Assembly (NCBI GenBank): GCA_964564165.1
Contig: CAZLZZ010000068.1
Coordinates: 1 to 15,643 of the forward strand
Source of the DNA: NORP309 sp964564165
GTDB taxonomy: Bacteria; Pseudomonadota; Gammaproteobacteria; Xanthomonadales; Marinicellaceae
DNA: 15,643 nt
Direction: 5' to 3'
Shown here: in pieces, positions 9,302-15,246 of the stretch
How positions within the stretch are numbered: the first letter of the stretch is position 1
How the letters are laid out: every line of letters begins with the position of its first letter
Made by a program: the position numbers and the translations under genes
The notes under the pieces: generated by a model
The model's input: only the letters and a program-made list of their open reading frames with translations
The model's database searches: none
What the model was told of the DNA's origin: nothing

Positions 9302-9385
9302 TTATTTATATAATAACTAGCTATGCCAACTTAACTTATATAATCATAAAAAAGGTAGCTAATTTGAATCACATTCCAAGTGTAA

Positions 9386-9402
9386 GATGGGCCCCGCCCA
9401 TC
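9386..9402. repeat. Perfect hairpin GATGGGC-CCC-GCCCATC
   Basis: A 7-bp perfect stem with a 3-base loop, GC-rich in AT-rich surroundings. There is no T-run on either side, so a rho-independent terminator is unlikely. It resembles the GGGC/GCCC palindromes that are dispersed between genes in many proteobacteria. Confidence 0.5.
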
Positions 9403-9609
9403 ATCAACAACTTCAAAATACTTGCTGCCCACAAACAAAAAACACCCAACAACAAAACAACCAAAAAAAACCAATTTATAAAGAAAAACCACCCACAAAT
9501 ATCCACCATTATTATACTAAAATCAAGCTCTAAAATCACTAAAATTTGCTGTTTTTAAAACATCAAAAACACCCCAAAAAGCAACTCTAAAAAACACTAA
9601 AAAAACGCC

Positions 9610-9783
9610 TTGTGCCCAGATTGTGCCCAAACGGTGCCATAGGTAAAATTTCAAATTATTTAATATTTTACTTTTTGACCTCAACACTAATTATTGTTAG
9701 TGACTTCAACACCAAATGTATAAAGGTCAAAATAATAACAATATTTTTGACCTCAACACCAAATGGGCACAATTTGGGCACAA
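9610..9783. repeat. Cluster of paired inverted repeats and direct repeats before the recombinase remnant
   Basis: TTGTGCCCAGATTGTGCCCA (9610-9629) is the reverse complement, with one mismatch, of 9764-9783. Each arm is itself a doubled TTGTGCCCA motif at 11-base spacing. Between the arms, TGACYTCAACAC occurs three times in direct orientation (9676-9687, 9701-9712, 9748-9759), and the last two copies extend to a shared CAAATG. Short repeated sites directly before a tyrosine recombinase gene look like integrase arm or excisionase binding sites; that reading is inference. Confidence 0.55.
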
Positions 9784-9799
9784 AATCCAAGTGCGGTAG

Positions 9800-10538
9800 A
9801 TTGCAAAAGCAGTAAAAAAGAATGGTAAGAAGGTCACTGCATTGCATGTAAATAAAATCATTAAAATGTTCAAAAGGATAATTTTTGAAGCAACTGATAG
9901 GTATAACTTTAGTGATCCTTTTCGAGGAATTAAGCACTTGAAAACAATAAAACCTCAAATTGAACCATTTGACTTAGATGAGGTGATGTTGATTATTAAC
10001 AATGTTAGAGATGATTTTAAAGACTATTACACAGTAAGGTTTTTTTCGGGTATGAGAACTGGTGAGATTGATGGTTTATTGTGGCAGAATGTTGATTTTG
10101 ACAGAAGGCAGATATGTATTCGTCAGGCCTTGGTAAAAGGTTATGTAGAGCAAACAAACTAAGACAGATGCTTCGTTTCGTGAAATTAACATGTCACCGC
10201 CTGTTTATGAAGCTTTGCTACGACAGTTCGAAGCAACTGGTAAGTATGATTATGTTTTTTGTGTAAAAAATGGTAATCCTTTGGATTATTGTAATGTTAC
10301 TAAAAGAGTTTGGAAACCAATTCTAAGATATCTCGGATTAAAAGAGAGGAGGGCGTATCAAACTAGGCATACTGCAGCTACGCTCTGGCTTGCCAGTGGT
10401 GAAAATCCTGAATGGATAGCTAGGCAATTAGGACATGCTAATACTGAAATGCTATTTAATGTCTATTCACGTTATGTACCAAACCTTACAAGGCAGGATG
10501 GTAGTGCATTTGAAAATTTTATAAATTCTAAGATCTAA
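9800..10538 (+). pseudogene. Phage-type tyrosine recombinase, truncated and frameshifted
   Basis: Two adjacent frames together read as the C-terminal two thirds of a site-specific integrase. The first frame is open from 9800 and contains the end of the core-binding domain and the first catalytic Arg in FFSGMRTGEI. It stops at 10160-10162. The second frame continues with KTDASFREINMSPPVYEAL, then YQTRHTAAT, ARQLGHAN and the nucleophile Tyr in VYSRYVPN. The break lies at 10151-10158, where CAAA is duplicated; removing one copy joins the two frames seamlessly. An in-frame stop at 9797-9799 removes the N-terminal arm-binding region, and no start or N-terminal homology is visible upstream. The product cannot be functional as it stands. 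The remnant marks an integrated element, probably a phage or island. Confidence 0.85.
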
Positions 10539-10628
10539 CAAATTGTAAGTTTCGGTATAATCTGACAATAATACGTTTTCTCTCACTAGTTATCAGGTTA
10601 AGCCAAGTGATTATTGTTATTAGAAAAG

Positions 10629-10652
10629 CATCGAGTTATATTTGACTCGATG
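10629..10652. terminator. Possible bidirectional terminator hairpin between converging genes
   Basis: CATCGAGT and ACTCGATG form a perfect 8-bp stem with an 8-base loop. On the plus strand it is followed by TTTCTTGTTTT. It lies about 90 bases behind the recombinase remnant and covers the stop codon of the minus-strand gene, so it could end transcription from both sides. The T-run is imperfect. Confidence 0.5.
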
Positions 10653-11442
10653 TTTCTTGTTTTAAAATGGCTTGCACTTTTTTCGGCATATAACGTAGTA
10701 TCCATGGGTTATCTTTAAATAGGAATCGACACATTTCTTCATCTTTGAGTTTTGCGGGAATCTTTCTAAATGCAGAAATATCTGTCTTTAGTGCTTCCAG
10801 GCAGATATCTCGGTCAAGAATATCCTTCGGAACGTATTCAATAGATTCACCCGTTGACATCACAGCTGTTAAACAAGTATATTTGTTTTTCAAATGCAAT
10901 GGGATGTACTTAAGGGCATGACCATTACAACTTACCGTTTTTTTTACTGCATGATAAATTTCAAACAGTAAACGTTTCGAGCTTTTATCATCAATATACT
11001 TCAAGGTAATATTAAACCTTGAACCATGATCTATAATAGCTAATATGTGTTGATTACATTTATTTGAATCGTGTTTGCCTGTCAAATCTATTGGCCAAAC
11101 CCAATTGATATCTACAGAGTGAGGCTTTTTATTTTTGATGTTTTTACGCTCAATTAAAATAGCATAATGGTGTTTTCTAATAATATTATAAACATAAGTT
11201 TTACTAACAGTATCCAAATGTGAAAACTGCCTGTTAAACGTATCAGCAATTTTATAACCACTGGTTTTAGGCATCATGGCTTTAAAATAAATAATTTTAT
11301 CCACAATCCATTGAGGTTTTTTGTTGTTTTTAAATACCTTAGTAGTTTTAGGTTTGTGGTCAGTTCTGTATATTGTTCTTGGCTTGAACAGGCTGATGAA
11401 AAACAGGTAAAAATGAAGATAGATAAAATAGAGTAAGAACAT
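10636..11442 (-). CDS. Chimeric ORF: DDE transposase N-terminal half fused to DUF4116-like repeats
   Basis: The 268-residue product has two unlike parts. Residues about 21-168 resemble the front of an integrase-core (rve-type) transposase: a helix-turn-helix-like region (KPQWIVDKIIYFKAMMP, then YKIADTFNRQF) followed by WPIDLTG with the first catalytic Asp, D119, and ILAIIDHGSR. The following TDNE and Glu motifs that supply the other two catalytic acids are absent. From about residue 175 the protein instead continues as three to four units of about 24 residues of the form YIP-LK-C-AV (KYIPLHLK, EYVPKDILDRDICLEAL, KIPAKLKDEEMC, YMPKK), as in DUF4116 repeats. The first 20 residues are hydrophobic and may be a fortuitous extension. 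As a transposase it must be dead; whether the fusion is expressed is unknown. The true start could lie further in. Confidence 0.6.
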   Translation of the reverse strand: MFLLYFIYLHFYLFFISLFKPRTIYRTDHKPKTTKVFKNNKKPQWIVDKIIYFKAMMPKTSGYKIADTFNRQFSHLDTVSKTYVYNIIRKHHYAILIERKNIKNKKPHSVDINWVWPIDLTGKHDSNKCNQHILAIIDHGSRFNITLKYIDDKSSKRLLFEIYHAVKKTVSCNGHALKYIPLHLKNKYTCLTAVMSTGESIEYVPKDILDRDICLEALKTDISAFRKIPAKLKDEEMCRFLFKDNPWILRYMPKKVQAILKQETSSQI

Positions 11443-11465
11443 TTAACATCCATGTAAAAATTATC

Positions 11466-11474
11466 ATTATACCA
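11466..11474 (-). promoter_or_regulatory. Extended -10 promoter candidate for the minus-strand chimeric ORF
   Basis: Read on the minus strand this is TGGTATAAT, a perfect extended -10. No good -35 stands 17 bases upstream. The start codon lies about 24 bases beyond the box. TATAAT-like words are common in DNA this AT-rich, so this is a weak call. Confidence 0.35.
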
Positions 11475-11685
11475 TGCTTAAATATCAATATATTTTGTTA
11501 TAGGTTTTTTTAAAAAGTTTCTATAAAATAAAACTTCCTCAATGCTGGAATTTACGTAAGGTAGATCTTAATCTATATGCTGGTATTAAGGTGTTCAAGA
11601 TATTTTCTATTATTTTTCTAAAATCGGGTTCTAATTCTTCTAAAGCAAAAAAGAGTTTTTTTAAATTTTCATTGCTAATTGGTAA

Positions 11686-12171
11686 TTCACTTTCTATTCC
11701 ACAGGAATCCGCAGGATGGAATTGGACCAACTAAAAATACCTGATTTAGACACAGAAAGAGGAACATTGCTAGTAGCACATGGCAAAGGAGACAAGGACA
11801 GAATAATTCCCATAGGTGATAGAGCGATCAAATGGGTAAAAAAATACCTACAAAATGTACGCCCAGAATATGCCATTGGCGACAGTGATAATTACTTGTT
11901 TTTAAATGTCTTTGGCCAATCAATCGGTTTAACTTGGGTATCTGCCATTGTGACTAAATATATTAAACGAACGGGTAAAACAGGTTCATGCCACCTGTTT
12001 AGACACACCATGGCGACCCTGATGTTGGAAAATGGTGCAGGTATACGCTATGTCCAAATGATGTTGGGACATGCTGATATCAAAACCACGCAGATATATA
12101 CCCAGATTCATATTCAGAAACTTAAAGAAATCCATACTGCCACACATCCAGCGGGACAGAAGGCAGAATAG
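11686..12171 (+). pseudogene. XerD-like tyrosine recombinase, C-terminal catalytic half only
   Basis: Homology begins abruptly at about 11692 with YSTGIRRMEL, which carries the first catalytic Arg, just after an in-frame stop at 11683-11685. The rest is a complete catalytic domain: HGKGDKDRIIPIG with the catalytic Lys region, CHLFRHTMATLML with the HxxR box, MMLGHADIKTTQ with the second His, and the nucleophile Tyr in IYTQI. The tail, IHTATHPA, is typical of one family of stand-alone gammaproteobacterial XerD-like recombinases. An ATG at 11716 could start a 151-residue product, but it would lack the first Arg and the whole N-terminal DNA-binding domain. The missing half is not found upstream, where the sequence switches to the transposase-bearing segment, so a mobile element or deletion probably cut the gene at about 11690. 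Confidence 0.75.
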
Positions 12172-12191
12172 GGCGAATCAGTAAACAAATC

Positions 12192-12220
12192 TTGAAATCA
12201 ATACTGGTATCCAGTATAAT
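12192..12220 (+). promoter_or_regulatory. Sigma-70 promoter of the toxin-antitoxin operon
   Basis: TTGAAA (12192-12197), a 17-base spacer and a perfect TATAAT (12215-12220). Transcription should begin near 12227. The toxin ATG chosen here is at 12228, so the transcript would be leaderless or nearly so. The in-frame ATG at 12219 lies inside the -10 box and would not be transcribed from this promoter. Confidence 0.8.
12201..12217. promoter_or_regulatory. Palindromic operator within the toxin-antitoxin promoter
   Basis: ATACTGG-TAT-CCAGTAT is a perfect 7-bp inverted repeat with a 3-base centre. It fills the spacer and overlaps the first bases of the -10 box. A dimeric helix-turn-helix antitoxin bound here would block RNA polymerase, the usual autoregulation of HigBA-type operons. 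Confidence 0.7.
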
Positions 12221-12227
12221 GAAAATT

Positions 12228-12536
12228 ATGAAAACAGTTGTAGAAACGCTCTCGTTTGAGACTAAGTCTGATAAGATATGGACAATTAAGGAAAAAGAAG
12301 ATTTTATTGCATGGATTGCACAAAACTATGAATCAGGAAAAGTAATTTCGGCATCAAGTGGTTTTAGAAAAATTAGATGGTCTATTAGCGGTAAGGGCAA
12401 ACGTGGTGGAGCAAGAATAATATATGTTAATTATATTGAAGATGGAGAAGTTTGGTTGCTAGATATTCATGTAAAAAATATCAAAGCAAATATAAGTGCA
12501 TCAGAAATTAAGAAACTGAAAGGTGATACAAAATGA
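12228..12536 (+). CDS. RelE/HigB-family type II toxin (probable mRNA interferase)
   Basis: From the ATG at 12228 the product is 102 residues, the usual size of HigB2-like toxins, and it starts MKTVVETLSF as the family does. Next come KIWTIKEKEDFIAWIAQN, then FRKIRWSISGKGKRGGARIIYVNY and a beta-strand-rich end, the conserved Arg/Lys-rich core of RelE-fold toxins of this subgroup (DUF1044-like). Such toxins cut mRNA on the ribosome until neutralised by the antitoxin. An upstream in-frame TTG (12192) or ATG (12219) would fall in the promoter and is rejected. The antitoxin gene follows with a 4-base ATGA overlap. Toxin-first order is typical of higBA-type loci. No truncation or frameshift is visible, so this looks functional, unlike its neighbours. 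Confidence 0.85.
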   Translation: MKTVVETLSFETKSDKIWTIKEKEDFIAWIAQNYESGKVISASSGFRKIRWSISGKGKRGGARIIYVNYIEDGEVWLLDIHVKNIKANISASEIKKLKGDTK

Positions 12537-12838
12537 AAAAAATAGACATAGAAAAGGTGGTAAAAGAAGTTGAAGCAGATATGGGGCATGAGTGCCCAGA
12601 TTTAGCAGGTTCAATAAAAGATATGTTAGAAAGAAAAGCCAAGGTCAGACATACGCCTGAACAAATTAAGATGATACTTTTTAGGAAAAAATACAATCTT
12701 ACACAAGGGGAGTTCTCAAAAAAAATCAATACACCTTTGGGCACATTGAGAGATTGGGAACAAGGCAATTCTCAACCAAATGGTGCGGCAATTTTATTAA
12801 CAAAAATCTTTGAAGAAAACCCACAATTACTTCACTAA
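12533..12838 (+). CDS. XRE-family HigA/NadS-like antitoxin and repressor
   Basis: The 101-residue product has an N-terminal acidic helical part (residues 1-40, probably the toxin-binding region) and a Cro/C1-type helix-turn-helix at about residues 45-85: IKMILFRKKYNLTQGEFSKK, then TPLGTLRDWEQGNSQPNG, with the LT-EF-L-RDWE pattern typical of the family. It should neutralise the upstream RelE/HigB-like toxin and repress the shared promoter through the palindrome at 12201-12217. Its ATG overlaps the toxin stop by 4 bases (ATGA), and AGGTG at 12521-12525 is a fitting ribosome site 7 bases upstream. This arrangement allows coupled translation. Confidence 0.88.
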   Translation: MKKIDIEKVVKEVEADMGHECPDLAGSIKDMLERKAKVRHTPEQIKMILFRKKYNLTQGEFSKKINTPLGTLRDWEQGNSQPNGAAILLTKIFEENPQLLH

Positions 12839-12868
12839 CCAATCACTAACGAACCAAGAACCAAGACC

Positions 12869-12900
12869 TAGAAAAGAGGAGAGCAATTGCCCCTTTTCTA
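12869..12900. terminator. Possible terminator hairpin of the toxin-antitoxin operon
   Basis: TAGAAAAG and CTTTTCTA pair perfectly, and an inner GG/CC extends the stem past a single mismatch. It begins 31 bases after the antitoxin stop. There is no T-run after the stem on the plus strand, so the case for rho-independent termination is moderate at best. Confidence 0.4.
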
Positions 12901-13210
12901 TCAGACATCTAGGAACAACCAACAAAGCAGGCTAACTTAACCTTTTAGCTAGCTGAAGGTGCGGCACCAAATTGCCTGGAGCAGTTTTGAACAGCTTAAG
13001 CTGGCTGCTTGCGGTGAAGGACATGGATAGTCCGTAATAAATGCTGGCATAATAAAAATGCTTACAAGATAATGCCGTCAAACAAAATAGTATGCTGAAA
13101 GTTCATCATTCGGCAATATCTTTGCAAGCACGTAGACTGAAATATTGAAGTAATTACCAATCACCCAGTTATGTCCTATCCAAACGTCCGAACTGCGTAG
13201 CCATTAGCTT

Positions 13211-13239
13211 TTGAGGTGTTTTTTTAAAAAACACCTCAA
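13211..13239. repeat. Perfect 14-bp inverted repeat with T-rich/A-rich centre
   Basis: TTGAGGTGTTTTTT, one central T, then AAAAAACACCTCAA: 29 bases in total with no mismatch. It could act as a terminator in either direction, because a transcript would enter the A/U-rich inner stem after the G/C-containing outer part, but no T-run follows the hairpin. It also closes the unexplained block to its left. Confidence 0.7.
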
Positions 13240-13354
13240 TCTTGAATAAAAATTTGAAAAAATTTAACTCAATTCAAAAAATCTTCTCGATTTATGATTT
13301 TTTATCCAAAATTGTCGTATTTCACAGATTTTGACCAAGCAAAGTTACGGATAG

Positions 13355-13429
13355 GTCTAGCAGTGTAGTTCTGCGGACAGTCTAGCAGTGTAGTTCTGCG
13401 GACAGTCTAGCAGTGTAGTTCTGCGGACA
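13355..13429. repeat. Three perfect 25-bp tandem repeats
   Basis: The units occupy 13355-13379, 13380-13404 and 13405-13429 and are identical. Each begins GTCTAGCAGTGTAG and ends TCTGCGGACA. The array is non-coding on the evidence here, and identity between copies suggests recent duplication or active copy-number change. There is no spacer between units, so it is not a CRISPR array. Confidence 0.95.
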
Positions 13430-13810
13430 AGTTCAGTTACCCAGCTTTTTAAACAACTTTTATAGCAATCATCACCCATCAAGCGGATGTAGATATCCCT
13501 GTAACAGGCCATCCCATGTTGAATAAAATTAAGCATGCCTTTTTATACCTTTTTAATGATAAAATTTTTACTTGAAATTAATGGCACTACCAAAATCGGA
13601 CTTTAGTCGTGTAAAGCTCAATTAAAAAATAGGGCTAAAGCCTTAAGTTCCATTTTGTTTCGAGTTATTTCACAGCCTTGGTGCATGGGAACGGGTTAAA
13701 CTCTACCATTGCTTGTTTTCTCTGTGTCGCTGCGCCGCCGTGCGATAACCACTCTTGATCTTTTTACTCAGTGATCTTTGCGAGCCCCGCGCGCGATATA
13801 TTTTTGATCT

Positions 13811-13840
13811 TTATCTGCGTGCATCTGCGTTTATCTGCGG
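13811..13840. repeat. Three 10-bp direct repeats (ATCTGCG core) upstream of radA
   Basis: TTATCTGCGT, GCATCTGCGT and TTATCTGCGG follow one another with an exact 10-base period, 33 bases before the radA start. A related set, TGATCTTT, occurs at 13756-13763, 13772-13779 and 13805-13812. Short-period ATCTGCG-type repeats are, from memory, dispersed in many bacterial genomes, so this may be a genomic repeat and not a radA control site. Confidence 0.7.
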
Positions 13841-13872
13841 ACAAAAAACATTTTTAAGGATAGAATAAAAAC

Positions 13873-15246
13873 ATGGCAAAAATAAAACTTCAATATACAT
13901 GTACTCACTGTGCGGCGGTTCATAATAAATGGGCAGGTCAATGTGGAGATTGTGGGCAATGGAACTGTTTGGAAGAATCGGTGGTGCAAGCAGTCTCGCC
14001 GGTACAAAAATCATCACGTTTTTCTACTTATGCGGGTGATGTAGGTGGCCAGAAAATTCAGAAACTGGGCAATATTAAATTTCAACAAAACATCCGAACT
14101 TCAACTAAAATCAAAGAATTAGACAGAGTGCTCGGTGGCGGTTTAGTCACGGGTTCAGTGGTGTTGATTGGTGGAGATCCTGGGATTGGTAAATCTACTC
14201 TAATGTTGCAGGTTACAGCGACCATGCCAGATAATATCAAAACTTTATATGTGACAGGTGAGGAATCACTTGCTCAAATATCTATGCGTGCCAATAGATT
14301 GGAGTTAGATGCGGCAGACTTGGAATGTATGGCAGAAACTTCAGTGGAGGCTATTATTGGTTCTGCTTTGGTGCATAAGCCTAATTTAATGGTGATTGAT
14401 TCGATTCAGACACTATATACGGAAAACTTGACTTCAATTCCGGGTTCTATTTCACAAGTCAAAGAATGTGCGGCACAATTGGTGCGATTTGCCAAACAGA
14501 ACAATACATCTATCATCTTTGTTGGGCATGTTACCAAAGAGGGTGGAATTGCAGGGCCGCGGGTTTTGGAGCATATGGTTGATACCGTTTTGTATTTTGA
14601 AAGCGATGGCAATAGCCGTTATCGGGTGTTGCGCGCTTTAAAAAACCGCTTTGGCGCGGTCAATGAAATTGGTGTGTTTGCCATGACCGAAAAAGGCATA
14701 CAGGAAGTTGAAAATCCATCGGCTATATTTTTATCAGAGCACAGCGAGCCACAACCTGGCAGTGTGGTGATGGTGACAAGAGAAGGCACACGTCCTTTGT
14801 TGGTGGAAGTTCAAGCACTGGCAGATCAAAGCCCGTTGGGTAATCCCAGAAGGTTGACAGTTGGCTTAGATCACAACCGATTGGCGATGTTGTTGGCAGT
14901 TTTGCATCGTATGTGTCATTTGGCGATTCATGACCATGATATCTTTATGAATGTTGTGGGCGGTATGAAAGTTACAGAAACAGCAGCAGATCTGGCTATT
15001 ATTATGGCTGTTGTTTCAAGTTTTAAAAATCGTTATTTACCCAAAGGCACTATTGTCTTTGGTGAAGTGGGCTTAACTGGTGAGATTCGCCCTGTTTTTA
15101 ACGGTGAAGATCGTTTGAAAGAAGCTGTCAACCATGGCTTTACTCATGCTATTGTTCCCAAAGGCAATATCGGTGCCTGGACCAAAGGATTAGATATTAA
15201 AGTAACTGGTGTTGACAATATTAATCAAATATTGGATTATATATAA
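13873..15246 (+). CDS. radA: DNA repair protein RadA (Sms)
   Basis: The 457 residues match the usual RadA length (about 460). An N-terminal zinc finger (C10, C13, C24, C27) is followed by a RecA-like ATPase with Walker A GGDPGIGKST (residues 100-109) and Walker B LMVIDSIQ. The RadA-specific KNRFG motif is at residues 257-261. The C-terminal part (from about residue 290) is the Lon-protease-like domain of the family, including GGMKVTETAADLAI. RadA is a DNA-dependent helicase-like motor that promotes branch migration of recombination intermediates with RecA. The ATG is preceded by AAGGA (13856-13860) at a rather long 12-base spacing. The stop overlaps the start of the next gene by one base (TAATG), so the two are probably co-transcribed. 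No defect is visible. Confidence 0.97.
   Translation: MAKIKLQYTCTHCAAVHNKWAGQCGDCGQWNCLEESVVQAVSPVQKSSRFSTYAGDVGGQKIQKLGNIKFQQNIRTSTKIKELDRVLGGGLVTGSVVLIGGDPGIGKSTLMLQVTATMPDNIKTLYVTGEESLAQISMRANRLELDAADLECMAETSVEAIIGSALVHKPNLMVIDSIQTLYTENLTSIPGSISQVKECAAQLVRFAKQNNTSIIFVGHVTKEGGIAGPRVLEHMVDTVLYFESDGNSRYRVLRALKNRFGAVNEIGVFAMTEKGIQEVENPSAIFLSEHSEPQPGSVVMVTREGTRPLLVEVQALADQSPLGNPRRLTVGLDHNRLAMLLAVLHRMCHLAIHDHDIFMNVVGGMKVTETAADLAIIMAVVSSFKNRYLPKGTIVFGEVGLTGEIRPVFNGEDRLKEAVNHGFTHAIVPKGNIGAWTKGLDIKVTGVDNINQILDYI

Larger units (their letters stand above)
8953..9799. other. Gene-free stretch between tRNA-Glu and the recombinase remnant
   Basis: I see no credible gene here. A 97-residue open frame on the plus strand (9265-9558) is dominated by Lys, Asn, Thr and Ile from low-complexity DNA and crosses a hairpin, so I reject it. 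What the stretch holds: a MITE-like inverted repeat (9137-9301), a 7-bp-stem hairpin at 9386-9402, a G-depleted tract (about 9421-9600), and a set of short direct and inverted repeats (9610-9783) just before the recombinase remnant. Confidence 0.7.
12839..13872. other. Gene-free region of about 1 kb between the toxin-antitoxin pair and radA
   Basis: No convincing gene on either strand. From left to right it holds an imperfect hairpin (12869-12900), a richer-in-GC block of about 280 bases with several short palindromes (12929-13209, including CAGCTTAAGCTG at 12992-13003), a perfect 14-bp-arm inverted repeat (13211-13239), three perfect 25-bp tandem repeats (13355-13429), and G/C-rich short-period repeats directly before radA (13756-13840). 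The 12.93-13.21 kb block does not match any RNA family I can recognise by eye. Confidence 0.7.

Noticed and set aside
9265..9558. 97-residue open frame on the plus strand
   Set aside because: Low-complexity Lys/Asn/Thr/Ile composition from G-depleted DNA; it starts inside the inverted repeat, crosses a hairpin and has no recognisable domain.
11539..11730. 63-residue minus-strand frame with an amphipathic helical look (residues about 18-48)
   Set aside because: Its start lies inside the plus-strand recombinase remnant and I recognise no family. It may be a fragment of the element that broke the recombinase, but the support is too thin to annotate.
12192..12227. Longer N-terminus for the toxin starting at TTG 12192 or ATG 12219
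   Set aside because: The TTG is the -35 box and the ATG lies in the -10 box of a near-consensus promoter; the family N-terminus and length fit the ATG at 12228.
12169..12900. Possible integron cassette (recombinase followed by a toxin-antitoxin pair)
   Set aside because: The recombinase is XerD-like without integron-integrase features and is truncated, and I found no attC-like pair of core sites around the toxin-antitoxin genes.
13355..13429. CRISPR array
   Set aside because: The 25-bp units are directly abutting with no spacers, and no cas gene is present.
8877..13872. Duplicated tRNA-Glu 3' end as a right attachment site
   Set aside because: I looked for a second copy of the GTTCGAACCCCCTAGGGG region downstream and found none in the window.
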